Of a stretch of 64,000 nt of DNA, positions 1 through 8,344 are shown one piece after another. Within the stretch, counting starts at the first letter, position 1. Each line of letters starts with the position of its first letter. The notes under the pieces are model-generated. The model ran no database searches. It was not told the origin of the DNA and was given only the letters and a program-made list of their open reading frames with translations. The DNA is taken from NCBI RefSeq assembly GCF_018128545.1, contig NZ_JAGSND010000010.1, forward strand, positions 98,248 to 162,247, in the 5' to 3' direction. The stretch is from Sinanaerobacter chloroacetimidivorans (GTDB lineage: Bacteria > Bacillota > Clostridia > Peptostreptococcales > Anaerovoracaceae). The position numbers were made by a program, and so were the translations under genes.

Positions 1-2
1 CC

Positions 3-551
3 GTCGGCTCTATTGGCGCATTTCTCTTAGTAGTCTGCCGCAGAAGACTATCCCTGGACTGCATGAGAATGACACTGCTCAATACGACAAAAAACAGCTG
101 TATGATCCTTTTCCTGATGTTCGGCGGCCTTGTATTTGCTTTCTTTCTCAGTGCCTACGGACTGCCTCAGGAATTGGCCGGATATGTAATTGCTGTCAGC
201 CCTAACCGTTGGATTACCTATATTGTTGTGATGATCGTGCTGCTGATCCTGGGATGTTTCCTGGAGCCTGTAGGAATTTTAATGATAACCATGCCCTTTA
301 TATTTCCCACACTGACCGCAATGGACTTTGATCCCATCTGGCTGGGGGTAACGGTAACCATAGCATGCTGTATCGGCATGATAACGCCGCCGGTAGGAAT
401 GAATCTTTTTGTTCTCAAAGGGGCTGTCCCCGAATTGACTTTGGAAACCGTCATCAAGGGTGCGGTACCCATGGTTTTAATCTTGTTGGCCGGATTGGTG
501 ATACTGACCGTATTCCCGGGAATTTCAACCTGGCTGCCGTCAACGATGTAG
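3..551 (+). CDS. TRAP transporter large permease (DctM-type), C-terminal part
   Basis: The reading frame is open from the left edge of the window, so only the last 183 residues are present. They contain several long hydrophobic segments and the DctM-like loop with 'PVGMNLFVLKG', near the C-terminal end of TRAP large permeases. This subunit forms the membrane channel that takes up organic acids with Na+, together with a small permease and a periplasmic-type binding protein presumably encoded upstream. An internal ATG at 63 is not the true start, because the upstream codons (including the typical VVCRRRLS stretch) continue the family pattern. It ends 21 bases before an aromatic-acid-decarboxylase-like gene, which suggests that the substrate is an aromatic or hydroxy acid; that link is inference. 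Confidence 0.88.
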   Translation, partial: VGSIGAFLLVVCRRRLSLDCMRMTLLNTTKNSCMILFLMFGGLVFAFFLSAYGLPQELAGYVIAVSPNRWITYIVVMIVLLILGCFLEPVGILMITMPFIFPTLTAMDFDPIWLGVTVTIACCIGMITPPVGMNLFVLKGAVPELTLETVIKGAVPMVLILLAGLVILTVFPGISTWLPSTM

Positions 552-572
552 TTTAAGATAAGGAGAATTTAT

Positions 573-1544
573 ATGTTACATAAAATTGGACTGGAAGAAC
601 ATTTTGCAATCCCTGAAACCCTGGGCTGTTCGGAAAAATACTTTCCGAAGGAGGTATGGCCTAAATTTTCAAAGCACATCCTGGATCTCATGGAAATCCG
701 CATCAATCAAATGGACGAAAACGGCATGGAAATGATGATTTTATCGCTGAATTCCCCTGCCATTCAGGCTATTTACGACAGAAAAGAAGCCGTGGAAGTT
801 GCCAAAAAAGCCAATGATATTATGGCAGAAGCCATCGCGAAAAACCCGAAACGGTTTCGTGGATTTGCGGCATTGCCGATGCAGGATCCGGATGCTGCCA
901 TCATGGAGCTCCATCGCTCCGTGAAGGAACTGGGTTGTGTGGGTGTGCTGGTGAATGGTTATTCTCAAATTGATTCTCAGGATGAGTATAAATATCTTGA
1001 TGATCCCATTTATCGTCCATTTTGGGCCGAAGTGGAAAAATTGGACGTTCCCTTTTATATGCACCCAAGAGAACCAATGCCTTGCAACTCTAAGATGCTG
1101 GCCGGACATCCCTGGCTCGATGGTGCAGCCTGGTCCTTTGGGGTTGAAACCGCTACTCATACGCTCAGACTCATGTGCAGTGGTATCTTTGACGAATTTC
1201 CAAATTTAAAATACATCCTGGGACACCTGGGAGAGACACTGCCGTTTTGTATCTGGCGTACGGCAAATAGAATCCGAAAAGAAAATCGCGGAATTCCGGC
1301 AAAACGTGCCTTGCCTGAATATATGGAACAAAATATGTGGCTAACCACCAGCGGACAGTTCCGAACAGCGGCTCTCTGGAACACCATCATGGAGTTCGGA
1401 GCGGATCGCATTCTGTTCGCAACAGACTTCCCCTTTGAAGAAGTGAAAGATGCCTGCGTCTGGTTTGACAACTGCTCCATTAGTGAAAATGACAGAGTAA
1501 AAATAGGACGGGATAATATTATAAAATTGTTCAATTTAACTTGA
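573..1544 (+). CDS. Amidohydrolase-family decarboxylase, gamma-resorcylate decarboxylase-like
   Basis: This 323-residue protein belongs to the ACMSD/amidohydrolase-2 family. The N-terminal 'LEEHFAIPET', the middle 'FAALPMQDP' and 'LVNGYSQ', the 'GHPWL' segment and the late 'FATDFPFE' closely resemble 2,6-dihydroxybenzoate (gamma-resorcylate) decarboxylases as I remember them. The expected metal ligands are visible: Glu8 and His10 in EEH, His164 in 'YMHPREP' and Asp285 in 'TDFP'. Such enzymes remove (or reversibly add) CO2 on hydroxybenzoates in the cytoplasm without a cofactor other than a divalent metal. An AGGAG site lies 7-8 bases before the ATG. The gene follows a TRAP permease and probably shares its transcript. 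The substrate could be another hydroxylated benzoate. Confidence 0.82.
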   Translation: MLHKIGLEEHFAIPETLGCSEKYFPKEVWPKFSKHILDLMEIRINQMDENGMEMMILSLNSPAIQAIYDRKEAVEVAKKANDIMAEAIAKNPKRFRGFAALPMQDPDAAIMELHRSVKELGCVGVLVNGYSQIDSQDEYKYLDDPIYRPFWAEVEKLDVPFYMHPREPMPCNSKMLAGHPWLDGAAWSFGVETATHTLRLMCSGIFDEFPNLKYILGHLGETLPFCIWRTANRIRKENRGIPAKRALPEYMEQNMWLTTSGQFRTAALWNTIMEFGADRILFATDFPFEEVKDACVWFDNCSISENDRVKIGRDNIIKLFNLT

Positions 1545-1555
1545 ACTTGGCCGGT

Positions 1556-2749
1556 TCACGATCGATGACGCAGTATTCTTCTTCCGGTATAAAGCAGCAT
1601 GATGATCATTCCGAAGGAAGCCATCACAGACAGGACGCCGTAGGAGGTCCGGATGTCGGCAATATCTGCAAGACGGCCCATGAGAACGGGGGAGGCCGCA
1701 CCGCCGAAGCCAGAGCCGGCCAGCATAATGCCTGCGACTCTTCCGGAGTGATTGGGAAACTCGTTCGTTGCAAGACAGGTGATAGAAGGCCATATAGGAC
1801 CGTAAAAAAGACCCAGCAGAAAGCAGCAGGCAAGGGCTTGTATGGGCTGGGTTGCCGTGGTGAGCAGATAAAGGAAAATGGCCGCACCGCCGAAGCCTAC
1901 AAGCAGAAACAGCTGCTGATGTCTGCAGAATATTCCTGCAAGGAACCTTGCAGGAATCATGGCCAGCCAGAACAACGATACGGAAAATGAGGATTGGGCC
2001 GAAGCATTCAATTCATCGGTAAACATAAGATCCAGAAAAAAGGCCAATCCGTTTTCCATTCCTACGTAAATCAGGATCGATAAAAATAGACAGAGAAAAG
2101 CAGGAGAACAGAGAATGGACTGCCATGGCGGCTCTTTTCTCCCGGATCCAAGAGCAGGATGATACTGTCTGCTTGAGCGATTCACAAATTTGGTCATAAA
2201 GAGCGGAAACAGCAAAATAAAATATCCGCCTCCCGCAATGGAGAAGACGATTCTCCAGTCAAAGCCCCATTCTCCCATCGTATAATGAGTAACCAGCGGG
2301 CCTAAAACGGCACCGATACTGAAAAGGCATTGAGACATATGGATGGGCTCTGCCGATTCTTTTCCGTAAGCATCTGCCAGGGCAGCAATGGTAGCACTTT
2401 GACAAAGGCTGTAGCCGAAACCAACGAGAAAGATGCCGATAAACAGTACGATGAGGGACAGGGTGTTTGTGATGATAAAGCACCCGATCACAAATACGAA
2501 GGCAAAAAATATCACAACCGGTTTTTTTCCGATTCGGTCTCCAAGTCCTCCAAACAACAGGGGGCCCATCATTATGGCAGCAGACTCCACAGAAACGAAA
2601 CTCCCCATTGCGGTATTGTTCAGTTGAAATTCTTGTGCAATTTCAAGCAAAATAAATTGAAAGCCTCCTGCTTCAAATCCTAGAAAAAAAGAGAGAAGGT
2701 AGGAAAGAGGCTCCAATAATTCGGTTGATGTATGAATTTTTAATCTCAA
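1556..2749 (-). CDS. MFS transporter
   Basis: The 397-residue protein has about twelve hydrophobic segments and the MFS motif A 'GGLGDRIGKKPVV' between helices 2 and 3. It is convergent with the amidohydrolase gene, with only 11 bases between the two stop codons. The start is a TTG with an AAGGAG site ten bases upstream. That site lies partly in a predicted leader stem (2756-2815). The substrate cannot be read from the sequence; the neighbouring aromatic decarboxylase makes export or import of an aromatic acid possible but unproven. Confidence 0.85.
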   Translation of the reverse strand: MRLKIHTSTELLEPLSYLLSFFLGFEAGGFQFILLEIAQEFQLNNTAMGSFVSVESAAIMMGPLLFGGLGDRIGKKPVVIFFAFVFVIGCFIITNTLSLIVLFIGIFLVGFGYSLCQSATIAALADAYGKESAEPIHMSQCLFSIGAVLGPLVTHYTMGEWGFDWRIVFSIAGGGYFILLFPLFMTKFVNRSSRQYHPALGSGRKEPPWQSILCSPAFLCLFLSILIYVGMENGLAFFLDLMFTDELNASAQSSFSVSLFWLAMIPARFLAGIFCRHQQLFLLVGFGGAAIFLYLLTTATQPIQALACCFLLGLFYGPIWPSITCLATNEFPNHSGRVAGIMLAGSGFGGAASPVLMGRLADIADIRTSYGVLSVMASFGMIIMLLYTGRRILRHRS

Positions 2750-2755
2750 AATAGA

Positions 2756-2815
2756 AACGCTCCTTCAGTAAACCGGGCTGATAATTTGGGCTTACGGAAT
2801 TACTTTATGAGCGTT
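2756..2815 (-). promoter_or_regulatory. Structured leader that may sequester the MFS ribosome binding site
   Basis: On the minus strand the arms AACGCTC (2815-2809) and GAGCGTT (2762-2756) can pair. The 3' arm contains the GAG of the AAGGAG Shine-Dalgarno site of the MFS gene. Inner segments GCCC and GGGC can pair as well. This could reduce translation unless the stem is opened. It is a structural inference only; no riboswitch class is recognised. Confidence 0.35.
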
Positions 2816-2845
2816 CTTCTTATTATAGAATCTAGGCTGCGGATT

Positions 2846-5800
2846 TTAGCTTATATTTTTCATTTTTTCATCATCCCAGGGACTGTTTTCATTCCAAAAA
2901 TAATCTCTGGACAGACCATCCTCCAACAGGAGCACCTCGGCTTCTGATTCCGTGTCTGACTGCGGCTCCGTGTCAGGTAATAACGGCTGCCCTTCATAAA
3001 GCCGGAATCCGGACACCATTTCCTTCAACATCTCTGACTGGCCGGACAGCTCTTCGCTGGCTGCAGCGCTTTCTTCTGCCGTAGCAGAATTGTTCTGCAC
3101 CACATGGGAAACCTGCTCAATCCCTTTGCTGATCAACGCGATGGCAGAGGCCTGCTCTTTGGAAGACTGAGCGATATCGGATACAAGATCGGCAGCCGCC
3201 TCTACGCCGTTTACAATCTCCTGTAAAGCCAGTGCAGTTTTATCTGCTGTTTTGGCTCCGTCCTGAACCTTTTTCATCGATTCATCAATCAATTCCCACG
3301 TGTTTTTGGCAGCATCCGCACTTCGCTTGGCCAGACTTCTTACCTCATCTGCCACCACTGCGAAACCTTTCCCGTGCTGGCCGGCTCTGGCCGCCTCGAC
3401 AGCTGCGTTCAGAGCCAGAATGTTGGTCTGGAAAGCGATGTCGTCAATGACTTTGATAATTTTTGAGATACTTGCGGAGGATTGGCTGATCCCTTCCATA
3501 GCGGATAGCATTTCTTTCATTTGTTGATTTCCTGTATCTGCATGCTCTCTCACTAACGAGGTAAGAAGGCTGGCCTCTCCGGCATTCTTTGCATTCTGCT
3601 TTGTCTGGGAAGATACCTCGGAAATGGATGCATTCAGCTCTTCGATAGAACCGGACTGCTCGACAGATCCCTGAGAAAGAGACTGACTGCCGTCGGAGAC
3701 CTGCTTTGCGCCTGAAGCCACCTGATAGGCGGCATTGTTAATATTTCCTAAAATCCGGCTCATGGTAACAATGATGTGATTCAGGGAGTTCTTGATGGCC
3801 ACAAAGTCACCGCTGTAATCTGCAGTAATGGTGAGATTCAGATTTCCTCCGCCCATCTCATTCAGAACTTCAGAGATTTCTTTAATATAGCTTCTGAGCT
3901 TGCCTGTTGTATCATTGATCGCTTTCTTAAGTTCCCCATGGCCGCCCTGATAATCGCCTTCCATTTCCGTCTGAAGATTTCCCATGGCCATCTCCTGGAG
4001 GACTTTAAGAGCTTCTTCCACAGGGGCATTGACGGCATCCAGAGTCTTGTTGATGCCCTGAATGACTCTGGCATATTCTCCAAGGAATCCGGCCTCCTGG
4101 CCCCTTACTGAAAGGTTTCCTTCCACTGCGGCTTCGGAGAGCAGATCCGTTTCTTTTACGAGGCTTCGGATCGTTTCGATCATCATGATCAGAGAGGGGA
4201 TCAATTCATCTTTTTCACTCTTTTTCCCGCTCCCTTTTAAGACTTCAAGGTCTGAGAAGCTCCCGACTGAAACGTGGTTTACAATCTTTATTACACTATC
4301 AATGCTTTCAGCCACTTCGTTCACGGATTCTGCAATCTCCTGATAAATTCCTAAATATTCTCCGGTAACCCGTGCTGAAAAGTCATTATTACTCATTCTT
4401 TCAAGGACCCCGCTTCCCTCACGGAGAGCTCCCAGCCCGAGGATGCAGGCGTTAATACTGCCCTTGATCCGGTCAAAATCACCATAGCAGGTTTCGGTGA
4501 TTTCCTCGGGGATTTCACCCTTCCCAATTTGATCCATATACTCCCCTGCCATCAGTAACGGAACGGTTACCGCATCCAGGGTCGAATTCATGCCTTCTAT
4601 GATTCTGCCGAAATCACCCCCGTGCCTTTTGGCATCGGCTCTGATTTTTAAATTTCCCTGAAGGGTTCCATCCGAAAGCATTTGTATATCTTCTATTAAT
4701 GCGTTTACCGCATCTATACACTGGTTTAAATTTTCGATGATGATATTGAAATGGCCGTTATACTTTTCTGTGATTCGATGGGGAATATCTCCTTTACTGA
4801 TGCGTTCAATATATTTTGCCGAGACGTCCAGAGGTTCTGTTAAAGCATCAAGAGTACGGTTAAAACCGGCTATGATCTCCCGGTAGCTCCCCTGAAAACG
4901 CAGCTCGTCTCCTCGATTTTCCAGGTCTCCTTCTATGGCGGCCAAAGTCATGGTATTGGATTCCTCAACCAGGTCTTGCAGGGTCTCTTTCATAGAAATC
5001 ATGCTGCGGGTCAGGACATCCTTTTCGGATTGGGGTACAATTTCAAGGGATAAATTTCCTGACGCGATATCTTCCGCCGCCTGGGCTTGCCTTTTGATGT
5101 TCGCCGCCATTTTTCTGAAGGAACACAGTAGCTCCGCAATTTCATCTTTTTGGACGGAACTTTCTTTTTCTCCCTTATGATCCAGATCAACTTCGATATT
5201 TCCTTCTGCGAGCTTATCCGCTGCGGCTGTCAGTTTGATAATGGGGACACAGAACATTTTTGAAAACAGCAGGCCCAAAATCAGAGCAAGCACCAGACAA
5301 AGCGCAGCGAGGCCTATCAGGATGACGGTTGCTGTCATGTAAAAGGAACGGGTTTCTGCCATGGCAGCCTCAGCAGCCTGCTGATTGTCATTGATTAGAA
5401 CTTGTATATCCTTGTTGATAATTTTTGTCTTTGAATGGAAGGAGGGCGCAACATTCATTGCATTGGAAAAATCATTTTGGAGAAGCAGATTGCTTAATTG
5501 GGATGAGATGTTTTGATAGGAATCCAGATCCTTCTTAAACTGCGTATAGGTATCCAGCTGATTTCTATCAGGGGAACTGTTTTCATACTGAATCAGCAGC
5601 TCTTGATTTTCCTTCGTCCATTGCCGAATTTCTTTCATTCTTTTTTCTGATTGGAGAATATCCTTCTCGTAGAGTATCAGAAGATAATTGGAATTGATAT
5701 AGAGCATGTTTTTCTGAACGGTATAAAGATAAGAGGTCGGAAGAAGATGCTCGTTATAACTGTGCATGGTGATACTGTTGGATTTATGGATCGTAAATAA

Positions 5801-5887
5801 ACCCAAGGAAACCACCAGTGTTGAGAAGAGCCCGATTAAGAGAAATGCTGAGATTAGTTTTTGCTTTATTTTCATACTGCGAATCAT
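2846..5887 (-). CDS. Methyl-accepting chemotaxis protein with a long poly-HAMP array
   Basis: This 1013-residue chemoreceptor has a first membrane helix at about residues 11-32, a four-helix-bundle-like extracellular region, a second helix at about 185-208 and then a canonical HAMP domain. About ten further HAMP-like modules follow, each with a G-[NDTE]-[LIF] core such as 'ASGNLSLEI', 'SKGDIPHRI', 'GKGEIPEEI', 'AMGNLQTEM' and 'GGGNLNLTI'. The C-terminal signalling domain contains the conserved hairpin tip around '[20 protein letters not shown]', which binds CheA/CheW. I see no CheR-tethering pentapeptide at the acidic C-terminus. The start ATG has AAAGGAG seven bases upstream. No che genes are nearby. 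The ligand is unknown. Confidence 0.93.
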   Translation of the reverse strand: MIRSMKIKQKLISAFLLIGLFSTLVVSLGLFTIHKSNSITMHSYNEHLLPTSYLYTVQKNMLYINSNYLLILYEKDILQSEKRMKEIRQWTKENQELLIQYENSSPDRNQLDTYTQFKKDLDSYQNISSQLSNLLLQNDFSNAMNVAPSFHSKTKIINKDIQVLINDNQQAAEAAMAETRSFYMTATVILIGLAALCLVLALILGLLFSKMFCVPIIKLTAAADKLAEGNIEVDLDHKGEKESSVQKDEIAELLCSFRKMAANIKRQAQAAEDIASGNLSLEIVPQSEKDVLTRSMISMKETLQDLVEESNTMTLAAIEGDLENRGDELRFQGSYREIIAGFNRTLDALTEPLDVSAKYIERISKGDIPHRITEKYNGHFNIIIENLNQCIDAVNALIEDIQMLSDGTLQGNLKIRADAKRHGGDFGRIIEGMNSTLDAVTVPLLMAGEYMDQIGKGEIPEEITETCYGDFDRIKGSINACILGLGALREGSGVLERMSNNDFSARVTGEYLGIYQEIAESVNEVAESIDSVIKIVNHVSVGSFSDLEVLKGSGKKSEKDELIPSLIMMIETIRSLVKETDLLSEAAVEGNLSVRGQEAGFLGEYARVIQGINKTLDAVNAPVEEALKVLQEMAMGNLQTEMEGDYQGGHGELKKAINDTTGKLRSYIKEISEVLNEMGGGNLNLTITADYSGDFVAIKNSLNHIIVTMSRILGNINNAAYQVASGAKQVSDGSQSLSQGSVEQSGSIEELNASISEVSSQTKQNAKNAGEASLLTSLVREHADTGNQQMKEMLSAMEGISQSSASISKIIKVIDDIAFQTNILALNAAVEAARAGQHGKGFAVVADEVRSLAKRSADAAKNTWELIDESMKKVQDGAKTADKTALALQEIVNGVEAAADLVSDIAQSSKEQASAIALISKGIEQVSHVVQNNSATAEESAAASEELSGQSEMLKEMVSGFRLYEGQPLLPDTEPQSDTESEAEVLLLEDGLSRDYFWNENSPWDDEKMKNIS

Positions 5888-6009
5888 ATGAAAGCTCCTT
5901 TCTTGTCTGTTTTTTTTATGTTATGTGATGTTGTTATGTGCTGTAATGGAACCAGGCTTCTATGATATTCGTCTGTCCCTTTTATCCTACAGCGGCCACA
6001 TAAAATACC

Positions 6010-6037
6010 GGTTAACTTCAGGTTAAAAGTAGGTTAA
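6010..6037. promoter_or_regulatory. Triple TTAACC direct repeat with 11-bp period (response-regulator-like box)
   Basis: On the minus strand TTAACC occurs three times separated by exactly five bases (GGTTAA on the plus strand at 6010, 6021 and 6032). An 11-bp period of this type is typical of OmpR/PhoB-family response regulators, and Bacillus PhoP boxes are TTAACA-like with the same spacing. It lies between the divergent chemoreceptor and PadR genes, 123 bases before the chemoreceptor start and 44 bases before the PadR -35 element. The identity of the binding protein is inference. Confidence 0.5.
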
Positions 6038-6080
6038 TTAAGAGAATGAACAATCACCGAAGCAAATGAAATAAAGTAGT

Positions 6081-6135
6081 TGACAAATAATATTATACGA
6101 CGTATAGTATTAAACAAGAAATAATATTATATGAC
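6081..6135 (+). promoter_or_regulatory. Promoter and probable PadR operator of the padR-HAAS-DUF4097 operon
   Basis: TTGACA at 6081-6086 and TATAGT at 6104-6109 are separated by 17 bases, a strong sigma-A type promoter. A 23-bp inverted repeat (6090-6112, 11-bp arms around a single A with one mismatch) covers the spacer and -10 element. Its left part is repeated directly at 6120-6135 (TATTATATGAC versus TATTATACGAC). The position suggests autorepression by the PadR protein encoded directly downstream. The regulator-site assignment is inference. Confidence 0.7.
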
Positions 6136-6168
6136 TTAAGAAAAAGCAATAAAAAAGGAGGGAATAAA

Positions 6169-6495
6169 ATGGGTTTTCAGGTGGGATCCACTCTATTGGA
6201 CGCTTGTGTGCTTGCGGTGTTATCCAGGGGTGACACGTATGGATATATTTTAACCCAGACGATGAGAGATGCTATGGATATTTCAGAGTCGACCTTATAC
6301 CCGGTTTTGAGAAGACTGCAAAAGGATGGGTATCTGACTACCTATGATCAGCCTTTTCAGGGGCGAAACAGGAGATATTACGCCATAACGGCGGAAGGAA
6401 GAGCGAAGTATGAAAGTTATAAAAATGATTGGATCGAATACAAAACTCAAGTAGATAAATTGTTATGTGGAGGTGTAGACAATGAACAGGTCTGA
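6169..6495 (+). CDS. PadR-family transcriptional regulator
   Basis: The 108-residue protein is the short (PadR-s2) type with a winged helix: 'LAVLSRGDTYGYILTQTM' and 'ESTLYPVLRRLQKDGYL', then the wing with 'NRRYYAITAEGRAKY'. It has almost no C-terminal extension. The ribosome binding site AAAGGAGGG precedes the ATG. It is the first gene of a three-gene operon, and its 3' end overlaps the next gene by 14 bases. PadR proteins paired with HAAS/DUF1700 and DUF4097 proteins often control cell-envelope or antimicrobial-peptide responses. It probably represses its own promoter through the inverted repeat at 6090-6112. Confidence 0.93.
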   Translation: MGFQVGSTLLDACVLAVLSRGDTYGYILTQTMRDAMDISESTLYPVLRRLQKDGYLTTYDQPFQGRNRRYYAITAEGRAKYESYKNDWIEYKTQVDKLLCGGVDNEQV

Positions 6496-7081
6496 GTTTT
6501 TTAAGAAATTGGAGCAAGGGCTTTCCAGGGTTCCCAAAGAGGAGGCGGAAGCAGCCATCGCATATTATAACGAGTATTTTGATGATGCGGGAGAAGAAAA
6601 TGAACAGAGGGTCATCGAAGAACTTGGTTCACCTGCCCAGATTGCTGCCGGAATCAGAGCGGATGTTGCAGTAAAAAATCTGGAGGAGCCTGCACCTTCG
6701 GTAAAAAAAGGAATTTCGGCCATCTGGTGGGTTTTGCTGGCTATCTTCGCGGCACCTATCGCATTGCCTTTGGCCATAGGCGCGGCAGCCCTGGTTATCG
6801 GTCTGGTACTGGCGGCAATCGGAATCATCGTGGCTTTAATTGTTACGGTAATTGCTTTTTTAGGTTCCGGGATTATCATTATTGTAGCAGGAATCGCTGC
6901 AATTGCCACCAGCCTTCCCACTGCTGCATTTACGGTAGGCGTTGGACTCAGTCTTATTGGCCTTATGCTTCTGGTGGGCATTCTGATCATGCTGGCGGCA
7001 AGGGCTGCCTTCAGCGGAATTGCAAAGCTTAGTAACAGACAACTGCATAAACAGTCAAAGGGGGATGAAATAAATGAATAA
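6482..7081 (+). CDS. HAAS/DUF1700 domain membrane protein
   Basis: The first 75 or so residues match the HAAS (PadR-associated alpha-helical signalling, formerly DUF1700) pattern: 'FFKKLEQGL', 'EEAIAYYNEYFDDAG' type helices and 'VIEELGSPAQIAAGIRAD'. A strongly hydrophobic Ala/Ile/Gly-rich region with about four membrane segments follows (residues 80-180). Such proteins are thought to link the PadR regulator to the membrane. The gene overlaps padR by 14 bases and the following DUF4097 gene by 8 bases, indicating translational coupling. The biochemical function is not known. Confidence 0.88.
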   Translation: MNRSEFFKKLEQGLSRVPKEEAEAAIAYYNEYFDDAGEENEQRVIEELGSPAQIAAGIRADVAVKNLEEPAPSVKKGISAIWWVLLAIFAAPIALPLAIGAAALVIGLVLAAIGIIVALIVTVIAFLGSGIIIIVAGIAAIATSLPTAAFTVGVGLSLIGLMLLVGILIMLAARAAFSGIAKLSNRQLHKQSKGDEINE

Positions 7082-8120
7082 AGCGGTAAAAGCGGTAGCC
7101 ATTGTCGGAGCCTGCATGATTGCCGTAGGTATCCTGCTTGCAGGAGTGGGATATATAACCGGCGGCAGCCAGTCCATTCATATCGGCAGAGACGGCATCC
7201 AGCTGTCGGACCGAAAAGGAACGATCTCTAACGGCAAGATGGAACGGTTTACAGATGATCTGGAGGCCTTTCATAATATCGATGCCGATCTGGGACAATA
7301 TGATGTTGACCTGATTCCAAGCGATCATTACGGACTGGAGTATACGTATACCGGGAAAAAAGAAGATATCACCTATCAGGTTGAAAATGACACTTTAATT
7401 ATTAAAGAAAAGGATCGTGTCAGTGTCAATATTGATGTTCTGGATTTTTCCTTCAGTAATGCAGACGGATATGTAATGAAAATTTACTATCCGAAGGAAA
7501 CGAAGTTCGAAGAGGTAACGATTCATTGCAGCGCTGCGGATCTAACTTATGAAAAACTAGCAGCTGAGAAGCTGAACCTGGATCTGGATTTCGGAAGGCT
7601 CGACTTGCATGAAGTTACAGCCGATACCATTTCAGTGGAGATGAACAGCGGTGATTGCAGTCTGGAGCAAATCTCAGGAGATAAACTGCATGTTGCCAAC
7701 AGCTTTGGAAAGGTAACGCTGAAGAAGGGTTCTTTCAAGACAGTTGAGATCGATGCCAACTCCGGTGATGTGGTGATTCAGGATACGGATGCTGAATCAG
7801 CAGACCTAAATCTTGATTTTGGAAAGCTCAGCGCCAAAAACTTTAAGACGAAGGGCTTAAAGTCTGAATCCAACAGTGGGGATGTCAATCTTCAGGGAGC
7901 CTTTTCCGGGCAAACGGAAGTAACATGCAGCATGGGAAAGGTAAGCGTTGATACGGATATTCCAAAGGATCAATATTCCTATGAACTGAATACGGATATG
8001 GGATCTGTGTTTCTTGACGGGGATAAAGTGTCAGGGGTGACCTCCGGCACCGGAGGAAAGACGGATCATGTGATAAAAATAAAAGCAAATATGGGCGATA
8101 TCCATTTAAACTTTAAATAA
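7074..8120 (+). CDS. DUF4097 beta-strand repeat family protein, membrane anchored
   Basis: The 348-residue protein begins with a signal-anchor helix (about residues 7-28). It then has a repetitive beta-strand region in which short motifs of the 'FGK' and 'NSGD' kind alternate (for example 'DLDFGRLDL', 'MNSGDCSL', 'NSFGKVTL', 'NSGDVVI', 'LDFGKLSA', 'SNSGDVNL'). This is characteristic of DUF4097/LiaG-like adhesin folds. It is predicted to lie outside the membrane. It overlaps the HAAS gene by 8 bases and is the last gene of the PadR operon. An envelope-stress sensing or protective role is inferred from context. Confidence 0.88.
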   Translation: MNKAVKAVAIVGACMIAVGILLAGVGYITGGSQSIHIGRDGIQLSDRKGTISNGKMERFTDDLEAFHNIDADLGQYDVDLIPSDHYGLEYTYTGKKEDITYQVENDTLIIKEKDRVSVNIDVLDFSFSNADGYVMKIYYPKETKFEEVTIHCSAADLTYEKLAAEKLNLDLDFGRLDLHEVTADTISVEMNSGDCSLEQISGDKLHVANSFGKVTLKKGSFKTVEIDANSGDVVIQDTDAESADLNLDFGKLSAKNFKTKGLKSESNSGDVNLQGAFSGQTEVTCSMGKVSVDTDIPKDQYSYELNTDMGSVFLDGDKVSGVTSGTGGKTDHVIKIKANMGDIHLNFK

Positions 8121-8131
8121 ATAAAAATAGG

Positions 8132-8167
8132 TGCCGAGGAATTCTGATAGAAAAGGATGACTCGGCA
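8132..8167 (+). terminator. Possible terminator after the PadR operon
   Basis: TGCCGAG (8132-8138) and CTCGGCA (8161-8167) form a 7-bp stem with a 22-base loop, followed by a moderately T-rich stretch. The long loop and weak T run make termination plausible but not certain. The rest of the 8121-8344 gap shows no gene. Confidence 0.45.
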
Positions 8168-8344
8168 GCCTTCATTTTCCAGAGAAATTTCTTGATTTTG
8201 TTTAAAATTTCAATCTCTGATCGCAAAAGATGTGATATATTATATCTATTGGAAGAAATAGAACAAATATATAAGGAATGAAAAAATATCTGTAATGAAA
8301 TACAGGAATGGAATACTGGTCGTGAAGATAAGGGGAGAGGGACG

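Noticed and set aside
63..551. ATG at 63 as the start of a complete small membrane protein
   Set aside because: The frame is open to the window edge and the upstream codons continue the DctM pattern, so it is a truncated larger gene.
6565..6990. Minus-strand frame of 141 codons inside the HAAS gene
   Set aside because: It is an antisense shadow of an Ala/Ile-rich membrane region and has no ribosome binding site.
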